The notes below the pieces were generated by a model, which worked only from the letters and a program-made list of their open reading frames with translations, made no database searches and was not told the origin of the DNA. The position numbers and the translations under genes were made by a program. A stretch of 64,000 nucleotides of DNA from Gammaproteobacteria bacterium (GTDB lineage: Bacteria > Pseudomonadota > Gammaproteobacteria > Eutrophobiales > Eutrophobiaceae), in NCBI GenBank assembly GCA_012103475.1, contig WLWS01000003.1:335565-399564 (forward strand). The letters run 5' to 3'. Numbering within the stretch: the first letter of the stretch is position 1; every line of letters begins with the position of its first letter. Shown piece after piece: positions 1 through 8,871 of this stretch.

Positions 1-890
1 TTTCTGAGCGTAGTTTCTGGGTGATTTCCGAACAGTTTGCTGTGACTGTTTTTGTTGGTGACAGGAGCACTCTGGTAATCGACGCTCCCGATGTATTCGA
101 TATGTCAGAGTTTGTAGTGCAGGTAAAAAAGATCACGCCTTTACCTATCACTACTGTTGTTTATAGTCACCCGCATGTCGATCATGTTGGTAATTCACAA
201 AAGCTGGCGAATGTTCTCAAAAAATCAGAGATAGATTTACGCATAGTAGCCAGTGAGAACGCAGTAAGAGAAATAAAACGCTACAAGAATTCTATTCCAA
301 TGCCTACTGAAATCGTGGCGAATGGATTCAGCAAATTTCAATTTGAAAAGTGGACATTCAAACACGTTACTCCGGTTGACTGGGCACATACTGGTGCCGA
401 TAGTTATATCATCACACCCGACGGAGTTTTGCATATAGTGGATTTTTTCTATCCTGGCAGATTACCCTTAGCCGAGGTAAGTGGCGTGCAAAACATGACA
501 GGCTGGATTGAGATGTGCCGCTTTGTGGCCGGAGATCCTGACTGGAAAATCGCAAACCTCGGTCACGCCAATGTTGGTTATCGAGAAGATGTCATGCGTA
601 CACTGGATTATTTCAAAGATTTGTACACTCAGGCCTTTAATGTATTTAAGGGCTTCCAGCCGGAGTTTTTCCAACAATTTACCGGTCAGAATACCGGCGT
701 CATGATCCGGATGATGTTTGATGGAGGCGCTAATCAGCTTGCTCAGCTTGTAGCAAATAAATGGAATCATTTGCCACAATGGGAGGTCGCCCGCGATCAC
801 GCCGAAAAAGTTCTGTGGGATGTGGCCTTAAACTACAATTATCATGAGAGGACGCTGCCGGATTTTGAACCAATACCGGTTCCCAAATAA
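1..890 (+). CDS. MBL-fold metallo-hydrolase, 5' end outside the window
   Basis: Metallo-beta-lactamase-fold hydrolase of unknown substrate. The zinc motif HPHVDH is plain about 50 residues after the GTG at position 21, followed by a G-x-HTGADSY stretch and a second acidic/His region typical of the fold. The helical C-terminal half (YREDVMRTLDYFKDLYTQ) resembles the extension found after many MBL domains. A GTG at 21 could start a 289-aa protein, but the frame stays open to the window edge and reads S-E-R-S-F-W-V-I-S-E-Q, which looks like the first strands of an MBL domain (FWV-x-xGx-N/F-x-x-V). I therefore think the gene begins upstream of the window. No signal peptide can be judged. It is followed by a 157-bp gap before the glutaredoxin gene. 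Family assignment is secure, function is not. Confidence 0.85.
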   Translation, partial: SERSFWVISEQFAVTVFVGDRSTLVIDAPDVFDMSEFVVQVKKITPLPITTVVYSHPHVDHVGNSQKLANVLKKSEIDLRIVASENAVREIKRYKNSIPMPTEIVANGFSKFQFEKWTFKHVTPVDWAHTGADSYIITPDGVLHIVDFFYPGRLPLAEVSGVQNMTGWIEMCRFVAGDPDWKIANLGHANVGYREDVMRTLDYFKDLYTQAFNVFKGFQPEFFQQFTGQNTGVMIRMMFDGGANQLAQLVANKWNHLPQWEVARDHAEKVLWDVALNYNYHERTLPDFEPIPVPK

Positions 891-1047
891 TATGGGATAA
901 GTAACTAAGCAGATGATTAGGCTAATTTGGATATAATGTTTTTCCGGTAATTAATAAATAATTTTTAGTGGGAAAAATAACATCAAGTCGATTGCAAAAT
1001 ATTATGGACATATTATATGGCTGCTTATTGCACTTATCGTTAGTGGA

Positions 1048-1425
1048 ATGCTGGCTAATCACTATGTTCCTCAGTTAACCGGCTTAAGTCAGAATACACA
1101 CAACCCTTCTTCTAACAATACTACTCAAGTGATAATGTATTCTTTAACTACCTGTGGTTACTGCAACAAGAAAAGAAGAGAATTAGAGAAAAAGCATATC
1201 AGATTCACAGAATATTTCGTAGACAAAGACCGTTCCAGAGAAATTGAATTGTGGGATAAACTGGAAAAATCAGGCTACAAAAGCAACTATTACGGCACAC
1301 CAACCTTTGATGTGTATGGAATTATGTTACCTAATAATCCTTCGATGAATACTCTGGACTATTACATAAAAAAGCATGAATCTACTACAGATGATGCCGG
1401 TGAGTTGGCTGAGTACAGGGGATGA
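1048..1425 (+). CDS. Glutaredoxin-like protein, probably membrane-anchored
   Basis: Thiol-disulfide oxidoreductase of the glutaredoxin family. The active site CGYC sits in the usual strand-then-helix context (VIMYSLTTCGYCNKK) and a cis-Pro TPTF motif follows. The first ATG is at 1048, but the same frame stays open back to a stop at 955-957. Those extra codons encode a basic stretch followed by a hydrophobic helix (HIIWLLIALIVSGMLA), a good N-terminal membrane anchor. No ATG, GTG or TTG occurs in that extension, so the true start may be a rare ATT/ATC codon near 982-991 behind GGGA, or a base may be wrong. The tail after the Grx fold is short and acidic. Likely role is periplasmic or membrane-proximal thiol exchange, by inference from the anchor. 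Confidence 0.75.
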   Translation: MLANHYVPQLTGLSQNTHNPSSNNTTQVIMYSLTTCGYCNKKRRELEKKHIRFTEYFVDKDRSREIELWDKLEKSGYKSNYYGTPTFDVYGIMLPNNPSMNTLDYYIKKHESTTDDAGELAEYRG

Positions 1426-1477
1426 AATTAATATGTCTGGGGCAATACCCGCTCCGTAATACATTTGTTTTTCGAAT

Positions 1478-1503
1478 AAAAAAAGCCCCGCAATAACGGG
1501 GCT
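1478..1503 (-). terminator. Rho-independent terminator of the cold-shock gene
   Basis: A perfect 7-bp stem AGCCCCG/CGGGGCT with a 6-nt loop is followed, on the minus strand, by a run of T residues. It lies 33 bp past the cold-shock stop codon and is oriented for that gene. The convergent glutaredoxin gene could use the same stem but has no T-run on its side. Confidence 0.85.
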
Positions 1504-1535
1504 CATACTACATACTGCAATAATGTGGAGCTGAT

Positions 1536-1739
1536 TTATACAGCGACTACATTAATCGCGCTAGGACCTTTAGGGCCTTGCTCGGTTTCGTAGTTCACAC
1601 TAGCACCTTCAGCAAGAGACTTGAATCCTTCTCCGCTTATTGAGCTATGATGGACAAATACATCCGGGCTGCCATCTGATGGTGTGATAAATCCAAAACC
1701 TTTACTGTCGTTAAACCACTTTACTGTTCCTGAAGCCAT
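1536..1739 (-). CDS. CspA-family cold-shock protein
   Basis: Small OB-fold RNA/ssDNA chaperone of 67 aa, the standard length of the family. Both RNA-binding motifs are intact: KGFGFI at residues 13-18 and VFVHHS at 27-32. It begins [10 protein letters not shown], the canonical CspA start, with AAGG a few bases upstream of the ATG. It stands alone, with its own terminator downstream and a leader of over 100 nt upstream, as cold-shock mRNAs usually have. Which paralogue it corresponds to cannot be told from the sequence. Confidence 0.97.
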   Translation of the reverse strand: MASGTVKWFNDSKGFGFITPSDGSPDVFVHHSSISGEGFKSLAEGASVNYETEQGPKGPSAINVVAV

Positions 1740-1870
1740 GTTGAGTACCTTTTACGTTATTAATTTAAATGTATTAGCCTGCATAATGATGGCGAAATAA
1801 ACGGGAAGGTCTGCTGTAATACTGCTAGAGGAACTACCGAGAGTCGCGGAATAAGCGCTAATATGCGTAA

Positions 1871-1898
1871 GTTATAGTAATCTTTAGTGAAAAGCCAA
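1871..1898 (-). promoter_or_regulatory. Candidate sigma70 promoter for the cold-shock gene
   Basis: On the minus strand, TTGGCT (1898-1893) and TATAAC (1876-1871) are 16 bp apart. The implied leader of about 125 nt fits a CspA-type thermosensing 5' UTR. Identified only by consensus matching. Confidence 0.4.
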
Positions 1899-1981
1899 CT
1901 TTATTTAGCACAAAGTGTGTCGAGCAGAGATTATAGTGAGCTATTACTCTGGCAATATGTCACGCGGGTCCTGTAGCTTAC

Positions 1982-2488
1982 TTAGTGCTCCCAGGATTTG
2001 TTAGCAGAGATATCCCACTCAAAATCAATTTCCGGTCCGGCGACAGGCGAACCGTCTTCGTTTGTTTCTGTGCTTCGCTTGTATTCGAATTTTATCTTGT
2101 CAAAAAGTAAGGTGATATGTTCCTTAAAAAAATCGTCGTCTGCCCCGCCACCGGTAACAATTGACTTAATCAAAACACCTTCCATCGAAATATTGACATA
2201 GTTTGTTTGAGTCTCTCTTTTTCCCACCTGGGGCGAGACATTAAATTCTACCGTGGGAATCGTTTGACCCTGTGCAAACAAAAGTCTGATACCTGAACTG
2301 TCATTGCCAATGGCCTTGATTATGGATAGTTCATTCATTGCTGTTTTCTGCTCTGCAGTTCCTTGAGCAGTTTTACGATTACTGGTCATCCCCCAGTTCC
2401 AGGAGATAATATCTGCCCAGCCTTTATGTTTGAAACTTTTCGAGTCACCGCTCACACCGTCGATTTTCATCATCATTTGTAAGGGCAT
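1982..2488 (-). CDS. hcp: Hcp-family type VI secretion tube protein
   Basis: Hcp forms the hexameric inner tube of type VI secretion systems and also acts as a carrier for effectors. The 168-aa protein has the family hallmarks: an N-terminal M-x-x-KIDGVSGDS segment, HKGWADIISWNWG, and a C-terminal I-x-FEWDISANKSW. Length is normal for the family. No VipA/B, VgrG, ClpV or membrane-complex genes are present in the window, so this is an orphan copy. A DUF1488-like gene lies 50 bp upstream on the same strand and may be co-transcribed. Such orphan hcp genes usually depend on a T6SS elsewhere in the genome, which this window cannot show. Confidence 0.92.
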   Translation of the reverse strand: MPLQMMMKIDGVSGDSKSFKHKGWADIISWNWGMTSNRKTAQGTAEQKTAMNELSIIKAIGNDSSGIRLLFAQGQTIPTVEFNVSPQVGKRETQTNYVNISMEGVLIKSIVTGGGADDDFFKEHITLLFDKIKFEYKRSTETNEDGSPVAGPEIDFEWDISANKSWEH

Positions 2489-2538
2489 GTATTACTCCGT
2501 TGTCGTGAAAAGCATGATATGGATGCTCAATCGACTAA

Positions 2539-2841
2539 TCACAGTGCTTCAGAACTAATTATGATCGAACCGTCTTCTTCAAAATCTTTATTTTCAATTA
2601 GTCTTTTTGCTGCCGATTCAATCTGAGCCCGATTCTCTGTGATTGCCTGCATCGGGTCTTCTGAGGAGACTGTAAACTTTTTCCTCAGTACAGTGACACT
2701 GATTCTGCATGAAACCCGTCTTCCGGAAACTTCAGCAGCAATGGTTGCTACTTCGGTAACAGGATTCCAGCACTGCAGAGCCGGAAAAGAAACTCCATCT
2801 TTATCCGATTTATTTGGTTTGTTCTTAATAACAACATTCAT
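2539..2841 (-). CDS. DUF1488-like small protein
   Basis: A 100-aa soluble protein with no signal peptide. The layout FPALQCWNP..RRVSCRISVTVL followed by EDPMQAITENRAQIESAAKR resembles the DUF1488 family, in which a short beta sheet around RVxCxIS is followed by a helix. That family has no known function. It is upstream of hcp on the same strand with a 50-bp gap. The assignment rests on remembered family pattern, not a search. Confidence 0.6.
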   Translation of the reverse strand: MNVVIKNKPNKSDKDGVSFPALQCWNPVTEVATIAAEVSGRRVSCRISVTVLRKKFTVSSEDPMQAITENRAQIESAAKRLIENKDFEEDGSIIISSEAL

Positions 2842-3006
2842 TGTGCGGTCTCATTGTTTGAAATGAAATAACGCACGATTGCCTGGGAGGCTAAGAATAC
2901 GCTAGGTTTAACGTGTAGGAACTATAGCATTGTTGAGGCGAAATTACCGATAAATTAGTGCTTATCCACCTGATTTAGTCTCGTTTAAGTGATTTTAGTG
3001 TCCCAT

Positions 3007-4149
3007 TTAACTTATTATCATGAATAGCTGGCGTAGTCTTGCGACACCTTCATGTATGTCAGCTTCTGAATAATGAGCAAAACTAAGACGAATAAAATTA
3101 TTCAGTTCGTCTTTGCTGGAGAAAACAGAACCGGGCTGAAAGCCTGTCTTCAATTCACGAGCCTTATCTCGTAAACGAGTCGTGTTGATGTCATCTTCGA
3201 ACTGCAGCCAGAAAAAGTAACCACCGCCGGGACGAGCCCATTCTGCGATCCCATCGAAATGTTTATGCAGACTCTCATCCATTGCCTGAACTCGTTTCTT
3301 ATAAGTGCTTTTTAGCATATCAATATGCGCGTTCAGCGATTTGTTATTGATTGCCTGCCGGACAATTAGTGACGAGATATGATTCAGACTACCCCCACTA
3401 TTAACAAATCCGGCTGCCTTGAATTTCTTTCTTAAGGCAGCAGAGGTTTGTATCCAGCCAAGGCGCATTGCGGGTGCCAGTATTTTGGAAAATGAACCGA
3501 GTGAGATAACCCGCTCAGAGTCGATCATTGTGCCGAAAGCTGGGGGTGGTTTATCTTCGTAGTAGAGGAATTGATAAACTTCATCGGCAATAATTAAAAA
3601 GTCATGTTGAATTGACAGTTCAATGATTTCCTGACGTCGCTCAGTGCTTGTGCTCAGGCCAGATGGGTTTTGATAACTCGGAATAGTGTAAAGGAAGGCA
3701 GGCGTATGTAGTTCGAGTGCCTCCTGCAAGGCATCGATACGAAGACCATTCTTATCAAGTGGAATACCGACTATATTCAGGCCGCGATCCCGAAAGATCT
3801 TGAATGCCAGAAAGTAACTGGGCTCCTCGACAAATACGGTGTCACCGGGTTTGGCAAAAATCATGGAAACCAGATCCAGAGCCTGCGAATTACCGGCAGT
3901 AACAAGTAAATCTTCCGGACTGACTATCGATTGATAGCCTTCGCTCAAAAAAACTGCAAGCGAATCCAGAAAACGCACATCACCAAGCGTTGCTCCATAA
4001 TTCAATTCAATCGATTTGGCACTGGCAAAAAACGATGAGCTGGCCTTTGCTACCAGTTCAAGCGGGAGAAGATCGGCAGAAGGTTGTCCGACACCAAAAT
4101 TGATGGTTCCAGCCGGTGGTGCGCCATCGAAGGTTACGACTTCACTCAT
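3007..4149 (-). CDS. PLP-dependent aminotransferase, class I/II
   Basis: Fold-type I aminotransferase of 380 aa. Visible landmarks are the NYG-x-x-G-D substrate loop near residue 50, AGNSQALDL at 85-93, NPSG at 161-164, ADEVYQ at 188-193 and the PLP-lysine motif SFSKILAPAMRLGW with K222. The sequence resembles the catalytic half of MocR-type regulators and 2-aminoadipate/aromatic transaminases (LysN-like) but lacks a winged-helix domain. Substrate is not determined. It lies 21 bp downstream of an aromatic-acid-type MFS transporter on the same strand, suggesting a shared uptake-plus-transamination unit. Confidence 0.9.
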   Translation of the reverse strand: MSEVVTFDGAPPAGTINFGVGQPSADLLPLELVAKASSSFFASAKSIELNYGATLGDVRFLDSLAVFLSEGYQSIVSPEDLLVTAGNSQALDLVSMIFAKPGDTVFVEEPSYFLAFKIFRDRGLNIVGIPLDKNGLRIDALQEALELHTPAFLYTIPSYQNPSGLSTSTERRQEIIELSIQHDFLIIADEVYQFLYYEDKPPPAFGTMIDSERVISLGSFSKILAPAMRLGWIQTSAALRKKFKAAGFVNSGGSLNHISSLIVRQAINNKSLNAHIDMLKSTYKKRVQAMDESLHKHFDGIAEWARPGGGYFFWLQFEDDINTTRLRDKARELKTGFQPGSVFSSKDELNNFIRLSFAHYSEADIHEGVARLRQLFMIIS

Positions 4150-4170
4150 ACAATAGCAGCTTTGTGCTCT

Positions 4171-5484
4171 TTAGTTGCCAGCGCCGGGTTCAAGTTGTGG
4201 GGCTTTGAGAAAGAACATAGCGCATGCGCCAATTAGAAAAGGAATCGCCAGTACAATAAAGTATGTAGATTGTTGCCATTGCAAACCAATGAACACACCG
4301 CCTATGCTGGGGCCTATGATGGCACCAAAACGGCCAATACCAATGCACCAGCCAATACCCGTAGCGCGTATCTGCGTCTCATACAATCTTGCCGCAGTTG
4401 AATAGAGTCCGATAAAACCACCCTGACTGAAAAAACCAAGCGCTGCTGCACTGCCCATTAAGACGACGATTCCGGCATCGAGAGAACCGAAAATCATCAT
4501 TAATAAACCAGCGATAGCAAGAAAACTCACAATCATCGGGCGTAAACCTTTTTTATCTGACTGATAACCAAGCCAGAGAATGCCAAGCAGACCGCCGGCG
4601 TTGATGCAGACACCAACCCATATGGCTTTTTCGATCGGAAAACCCGCATCAAATATTATTTTGGGTATCCAGCTCATTAGAAAATATACGCCGAACATAG
4701 ACGTGAAACTGGTTAGCCATAAGAGCAAAGTCCATTTGCACATTTCTCCTGACATCAGGCCTTCCAAACCGAGGGTTGGTTTTTTCGCATTCTCTGAAAG
4801 CGCAGGCCAGTCCGGTAACACTTTGCCACCGAGTTTTTTGATTATTTTATTCGCTTTTGAAAGCCCGTTTTCTGGGCGCTTATTCATTAGAAATTCCAGC
4901 GATTCGGGTAGCAGGAACAGAATAAAAACGAAAGTAATCAGGTTGAGGAGGGCGCCGCCTACGAAAATGAATCGCCAGCCGTAGTCTACTATCAATAAGC
5001 CGGTGATAAACCCACCCAGTGTTGCACCCACGGCATAGGTGCTTTGCACAATACTAATGTTCAAATTTTTGTTTGAATCGGAAGAGTATTCTGAAGCCAT
5101 GGATGTCAGGCTTGGCAACATCGTACCGATAGCCAGTCCGGTCAGAAAACGATAAGGAATTAAAGTAGTGGTTGAGTTGGCCGTTGCGGTTAACAGCATG
5201 GAAACGATGACCAGCGCCATGCAGGAAATAACCACGCGTCGACGACCAAAGTGATCGCTAAGTGGCGCCAGAAAAATTGCTCCCAGTGCCATGCCGAAGA
5301 AACCGGCGCTAAAGACCAGACCAAGAACCTCAGGGGATAGATTCCACTCGCTGGCTATCTGCGGTGCTGTAAATGCTATCGCCATCACGTCAAAACCATC
5401 CAGTGTGTTGATCATGGAACAAAGGCTGATAACCAGCACTTGTATGCGAGTATGGGCGCTTTTCTGGATATATTTTTCAGTCAT
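4171..5484 (-). CDS. MFS transporter, aromatic acid:H+ symporter (AAHS) type
   Basis: Twelve-helix major facilitator protein of 437 aa. TM1 carries LDGFDV, the signature of the AAHS family (PcaK, BenK, MhpT types), and the loop 2-3 motif is present as PLSDHFGRRRV. The start is taken at the ATG at 5484, which has GAGGAAAAAC immediately upstream; an in-frame TTG 12 bp further up is less likely because it overlaps that ribosome-binding site. The family imports aromatic carboxylates with protons. The downstream aminotransferase 21 bp away suggests the substrate may be an amino or keto acid, but that is inference. Confidence 0.88.
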   Translation of the reverse strand: MTEKYIQKSAHTRIQVLVISLCSMINTLDGFDVMAIAFTAPQIASEWNLSPEVLGLVFSAGFFGMALGAIFLAPLSDHFGRRRVVISCMALVIVSMLLTATANSTTTLIPYRFLTGLAIGTMLPSLTSMASEYSSDSNKNLNISIVQSTYAVGATLGGFITGLLIVDYGWRFIFVGGALLNLITFVFILFLLPESLEFLMNKRPENGLSKANKIIKKLGGKVLPDWPALSENAKKPTLGLEGLMSGEMCKWTLLLWLTSFTSMFGVYFLMSWIPKIIFDAGFPIEKAIWVGVCINAGGLLGILWLGYQSDKKGLRPMIVSFLAIAGLLMMIFGSLDAGIVVLMGSAAALGFFSQGGFIGLYSTAARLYETQIRATGIGWCIGIGRFGAIIGPSIGGVFIGLQWQQSTYFIVLAIPFLIGACAMFFLKAPQLEPGAGN

Positions 5485-5639
5485 GTTTTTCCTCAATCAC
5501 GCAATATATCAATGTGTCCGTTGAAATACGAACTCTTAACTGATTCACTTTCTCCTATAGCAGGCATCACTTGTTGTTTAATCCTGTCTTGTTACAATAA
5601 TTTTCAATTAACTCGATTAAAATGAAGGGGTAGTTTGCT

Positions 5640-6632
5640 ATGGCTCGTGGCAAAAGTGCGGTGCAAAAGGCGTATACACCCAACCAGCAGATCCTTGATC
5701 TATGGCCTGACATTACAGGTAGCCAGATCAACGGACTTGGAGAAACTGAATCGGGTCGGCCTCGCCCAGTTTTCTGGCGCACTGATGATTCAATTTCTCA
5801 CAGCGCGGCGCTGCAGTATTTTTATAAGCGTGATGTAGATAATCCGCGTATTGCTGAGTCGAGAAAATACCGGCAGGAAACAGCAGCGATCCCCGTTAGC
5901 GATATTGCGCCGACGACGATAGACAAAAGCGCAGCTGCATGGACAGAAGAGTTGAAGAGCAAGACTCTGGAACTGGGCGCAGACGACGTTGGCATCTGTG
6001 AATATCGTGAAGAATGGACTTTTGAAGATCGACCGTTACCTCAAGGTAAATTCGCTGTCGTTATGGCTTTCGCGCACAATTATCCGGAGTTGAACACGGC
6101 ACCGGACGAAAGAGCCTACATTGAAGTGATGAGACAGTATGCCCGGGCGGGCGACACTTCAAAACATCTTGCTAACTGGGTTCGCGAAGCTGGTCATTTT
6201 GCTGCTGCGAAAACCGGTCCGAATACAGAAGATGTGCTGATGATCCCGGCAGCCGTTGCTGCAGGGTTGGGTGAACTGGGCAAACACGGCTCCATGATTC
6301 ACCGCAAGCTGGGCGCAAATTTTCGCTTATCGATGATCCTGACTGATTTACCACTGCTTAGTGATTCAGAGGACGTATTCGGGGGCGATGATTTTTGTAT
6401 GCGTTGTCAGGTTTGCTCATCTGCCTGTCCACCGGAAGCGATTTCTCGTGAAAAAGTTATGGTGCGTGGAAATACAAAGTGGTTTGTTGATTTTGATAAA
6501 TGCCTACCTTACTTTATTGACAATAAGACTTGTGGCATCTGCCTGGCTGTCTGCCCCTGGTCACGCCCTGGAGTCGCCGACAACCTTGTCGTAAAAATGG
6601 CCCGAAAACGCGAAGCCAGACTTAAGGAATAA
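5640..6632 (+). CDS. Reductive-dehalogenase-family (RdhA-like) corrinoid/Fe-S protein, copy 1
   Basis: A 330-aa cytosolic protein related to the catalytic core of reductive dehalogenases and more distantly to epoxyqueuosine reductase QueG. The corrinoid-fold segment IPAAVAAGLGELGKHG...TDLPL near residues 202-238 matches the RdhA pattern. Two Fe-S sets follow: C253-x2-C-x2-C-x3-CP (to C263) and C288-x9-C298-x2-C301-x3-CPW. There is no twin-arginine signal and no membrane partner (RdhB), unlike respiratory RdhA, so it would be a soluble version. Y160 lies where dehalogenases carry the catalytic Tyr, by pattern only. It is followed by an SDR gene 12 bp away. A paralogue of identical length (330 aa) is at 55303-56295. 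Dehalogenation is possible but unproven. Confidence 0.75.
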   Translation: MARGKSAVQKAYTPNQQILDLWPDITGSQINGLGETESGRPRPVFWRTDDSISHSAALQYFYKRDVDNPRIAESRKYRQETAAIPVSDIAPTTIDKSAAAWTEELKSKTLELGADDVGICEYREEWTFEDRPLPQGKFAVVMAFAHNYPELNTAPDERAYIEVMRQYARAGDTSKHLANWVREAGHFAAAKTGPNTEDVLMIPAAVAAGLGELGKHGSMIHRKLGANFRLSMILTDLPLLSDSEDVFGGDDFCMRCQVCSSACPPEAISREKVMVRGNTKWFVDFDKCLPYFIDNKTCGICLAVCPWSRPGVADNLVVKMARKREARLKE

Positions 6633-6644
6633 TTGGAGAATAGT

Positions 6645-7310
6645 ATGTCCACTGTAGTTATTACCGGAGCAAATCGTGGCATTGGGCTTGAGTATTGCAA
6701 GCAGTTTCTGAAACGTGGCGACTCGGTGATTGCCTTGTGTCGGGACTCCAGCAAAGAACTCAGTGCTTTGGGCTGTAGAATAGAAGAAGGCATTGATGTA
6801 TCAATTGACGCATGCGTGACTAACATCATTGAGCGATTAAGTGACATCAGTAAGATTGATGTTCTTGTAAACAATGCCGGACTGTTAACTGACGAAACAA
6901 TAGAAGATCTGGATTACGATGCCATTCGAAAACAGTTTGAGATAAATACACTTGGACCATTGAGAGTCACTGATGCCTTGAAGGACAAACTCGGTGCTGG
7001 TAGCAAAATAGTCATGATGACGTCGCGAATGGGATCTGTTACTGACAACACTTCCGGTTCTCGATACGGATATAGGATTTCCAAAGCTGCATTAAATATA
7101 GCCAGTGTTTCTTTATCTCATGATCTGAAATCTCAAGGTGTCGCCGTTGCCATCCTTCATCCAGGATATGTCCGGACTGAAATGACAGGAATGGGTGGGC
7201 TTATAAACCCGGAGGAATCAGTCCACGGACTCATGCAGGTAATTGACGCGCTCACCCTGGAGAATAGTGGAACATTCTGGCATTCAAACGGTGAGGTTTT
7301 GCCCTGGTAA
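6645..7310 (+). CDS. SDR-family NAD(P)-dependent oxidoreductase
   Basis: Classical short-chain dehydrogenase of 221 aa. The Rossmann motif ITGANRGIGLEY is at the N terminus, NNAG in the middle, a catalytic Ser in TSRMGS, and the Y-R-I-S-K dyad in YGYRISKAALN. The ATG at 6645 is preceded by TTGGAGAATAGT, giving a good GGAG ribosome-binding site; an in-frame TTG at 6633 overlaps that site and is rejected. Only 12 bp separate it from the RdhA-like gene, so the two are probably one operon. Substrate unknown. C-factor/sniffer-type SDRs are the nearest subgroup by feel. Confidence 0.9.
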   Translation: MSTVVITGANRGIGLEYCKQFLKRGDSVIALCRDSSKELSALGCRIEEGIDVSIDACVTNIIERLSDISKIDVLVNNAGLLTDETIEDLDYDAIRKQFEINTLGPLRVTDALKDKLGAGSKIVMMTSRMGSVTDNTSGSRYGYRISKAALNIASVSLSHDLKSQGVAVAILHPGYVRTEMTGMGGLINPEESVHGLMQVIDALTLENSGTFWHSNGEVLPW

Positions 7311-7449
7311 ACAGTAAGCGTACAAGTTTTAAACCCCATCCTCTGCCGTGACGGTACCTTTATGTAGACGGTAAATTAGTTATTCTGCTACTCTTCGCTA
7401 GCAAATGTCACAAGCAGTTATCAAATTCTCGGATTAGACGGGGTCTATC

Positions 7450-8178
7450 ATGATTAAGTATCAACCTTTCAGAACTTCTATATATATTATTTTGCTCTGC
7501 CTGAGTTGCGCCGCGCTTAGCGCCAGCGAGCCTGAAAAACCAATGTCTCTGGAGACTCAGGTTGAAGGGCTATGGTCCTATACCGGTCTGACCACATCGG
7601 ATGGTAAAGAGCTGCCACTGTATGGTGTGTTCTTGCTAAAAAACGGCAAGTTTATTCAATATGCCGTGTTCAAGGGTGAACCCTTTGAAGATCAGGGCTC
7701 GATGGCGCATACCGGCACTTATTCAGAATTAGACGGCTTCATACATCTGAAAGCCGACCAGACTCTTAGTACCTCGCCTAAGGAAGAAACACCACTGCAA
7801 TCCAGAGGCGAAACAGATCACGATCTCAGCGTTGAACGTTCAGGTAACGATTTGACCCTTGTATTTAGCAAGGGCACAGGGACCATACAATTATTTGAGC
7901 TCATCAGTTCAGGTTCTGGTGATTTCTACTGGCTGGAGAACGGGGCACTGACGCTGGTCGACGGTCATTTTATTCTCGTTGATGGAAACGAAAGCAAGAT
8001 GAATGCTGGCTATGGCTCATATAAAACAATTGAAGGTTCCATCGAGATGAACATTGAACGCTGGACCAACGCTGCACCGGATTTTGCCACTAATATTTCT
8101 GGCACCAGTCTGAAAGGATCTTTTGACGGTAAAACACTTACCCTGAATGACGGACGGGTATACAAGGTCAAGCCCTGA
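7450..8178 (+). CDS. Secreted lipocalin-like protein of unknown function
   Basis: A 242-aa exported protein. Residues 1-25 form a signal peptide (hydrophobic IYIILLCLSCAALSA). The mature part starts with VEGLWSYTGLTTSDGK and consists of alternating short strands (e.g. YGVFLLKNGKFIQYAVFKG), the pattern of lipocalin-like beta barrels. No cysteines or catalytic motifs stand out. The lipocalin-like label is a fold impression only. It converges on the next gene with 3 bp between stop codons. Confidence 0.75.
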   Translation: MIKYQPFRTSIYIILLCLSCAALSASEPEKPMSLETQVEGLWSYTGLTTSDGKELPLYGVFLLKNGKFIQYAVFKGEPFEDQGSMAHTGTYSELDGFIHLKADQTLSTSPKEETPLQSRGETDHDLSVERSGNDLTLVFSKGTGTIQLFELISSGSGDFYWLENGALTLVDGHFILVDGNESKMNAGYGSYKTIEGSIEMNIERWTNAAPDFATNISGTSLKGSFDGKTLTLNDGRVYKVKP

Positions 8179-8181
8179 GCA

Positions 8182-8661
8182 TCAGTCTATTTTTAGGTCG
8201 AAAACCTTTTCTGCTTCAATCTGGGGTGTGCCGATGAGAGCATCGTAGCGCATATATTTATCAAGACGCACTTTGCCAAGCTGACTTCGTCGAATCAGAT
8301 CGAGCATCTTCCCTACTGTGGCAAGATCGTCGATTTCATATAGTTCGTACCAGCCATAGTGTCTTGAACCCGGAGTACCCGCCTGTGTCAGATGATCATC
8401 GATGGTGCCGATCATTTTTACACCCATTTCTTTCCATTTCCGATGAACTTCATTGTATTCCGGCATAATCAGATCACGTCTGTCTGCAGATGTTCCCTGC
8501 GTCCAGCCTTCAATCACACCTGCTCGTAGTAAGACTCTCCACGGCGCATCCCATTTGCCTGGCTTTGCTTCTTCTGCCTGAACAGAAGGCGCCAGCAAAC
8601 TACCGAATGTAATGACAGTGGCCATTAATGACCAGATTACTGTTCTGGAAAAAATATTCAT
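8182..8661 (-). CDS. Secreted protein of unknown function
   Basis: A 159-aa protein with a clear signal peptide ending AxA near residue 29 (LLAPSVQAEE). The mature domain contains WRVLLRAGVIEGW, then YNEVHRKWKEMGVKMIGTID and GWYELYEIDDLATVGKMLDLI, an alpha-plus-beta arrangement reminiscent of dimeric ferredoxin-like barrels that handle heme or small ligands. I do not recognise the family. It is a single gene with its own 210-bp upstream region. Confidence 0.75.
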   Translation of the reverse strand: MNIFSRTVIWSLMATVITFGSLLAPSVQAEEAKPGKWDAPWRVLLRAGVIEGWTQGTSADRRDLIMPEYNEVHRKWKEMGVKMIGTIDDHLTQAGTPGSRHYGWYELYEIDDLATVGKMLDLIRRSQLGKVRLDKYMRYDALIGTPQIEAEKVFDLKID

Positions 8662-8871
8662 TTCGATTCCCCCTGGATTAAGGATTGCTTACTGATGTGT
8701 TTTGCAGATTATTACTAATAGTTATAGTGATTAATAATCTGCTTAATGCCAGCTAATTCAGGAATTTTTCCCGAATACCAGTTTTCACAGAACACAACAG
8801 CATTCTGCCGGTCACACTAATAGACAGTAAAGTTACTTTGACATCATATTCCTTATAACAGGAGAAGATTT

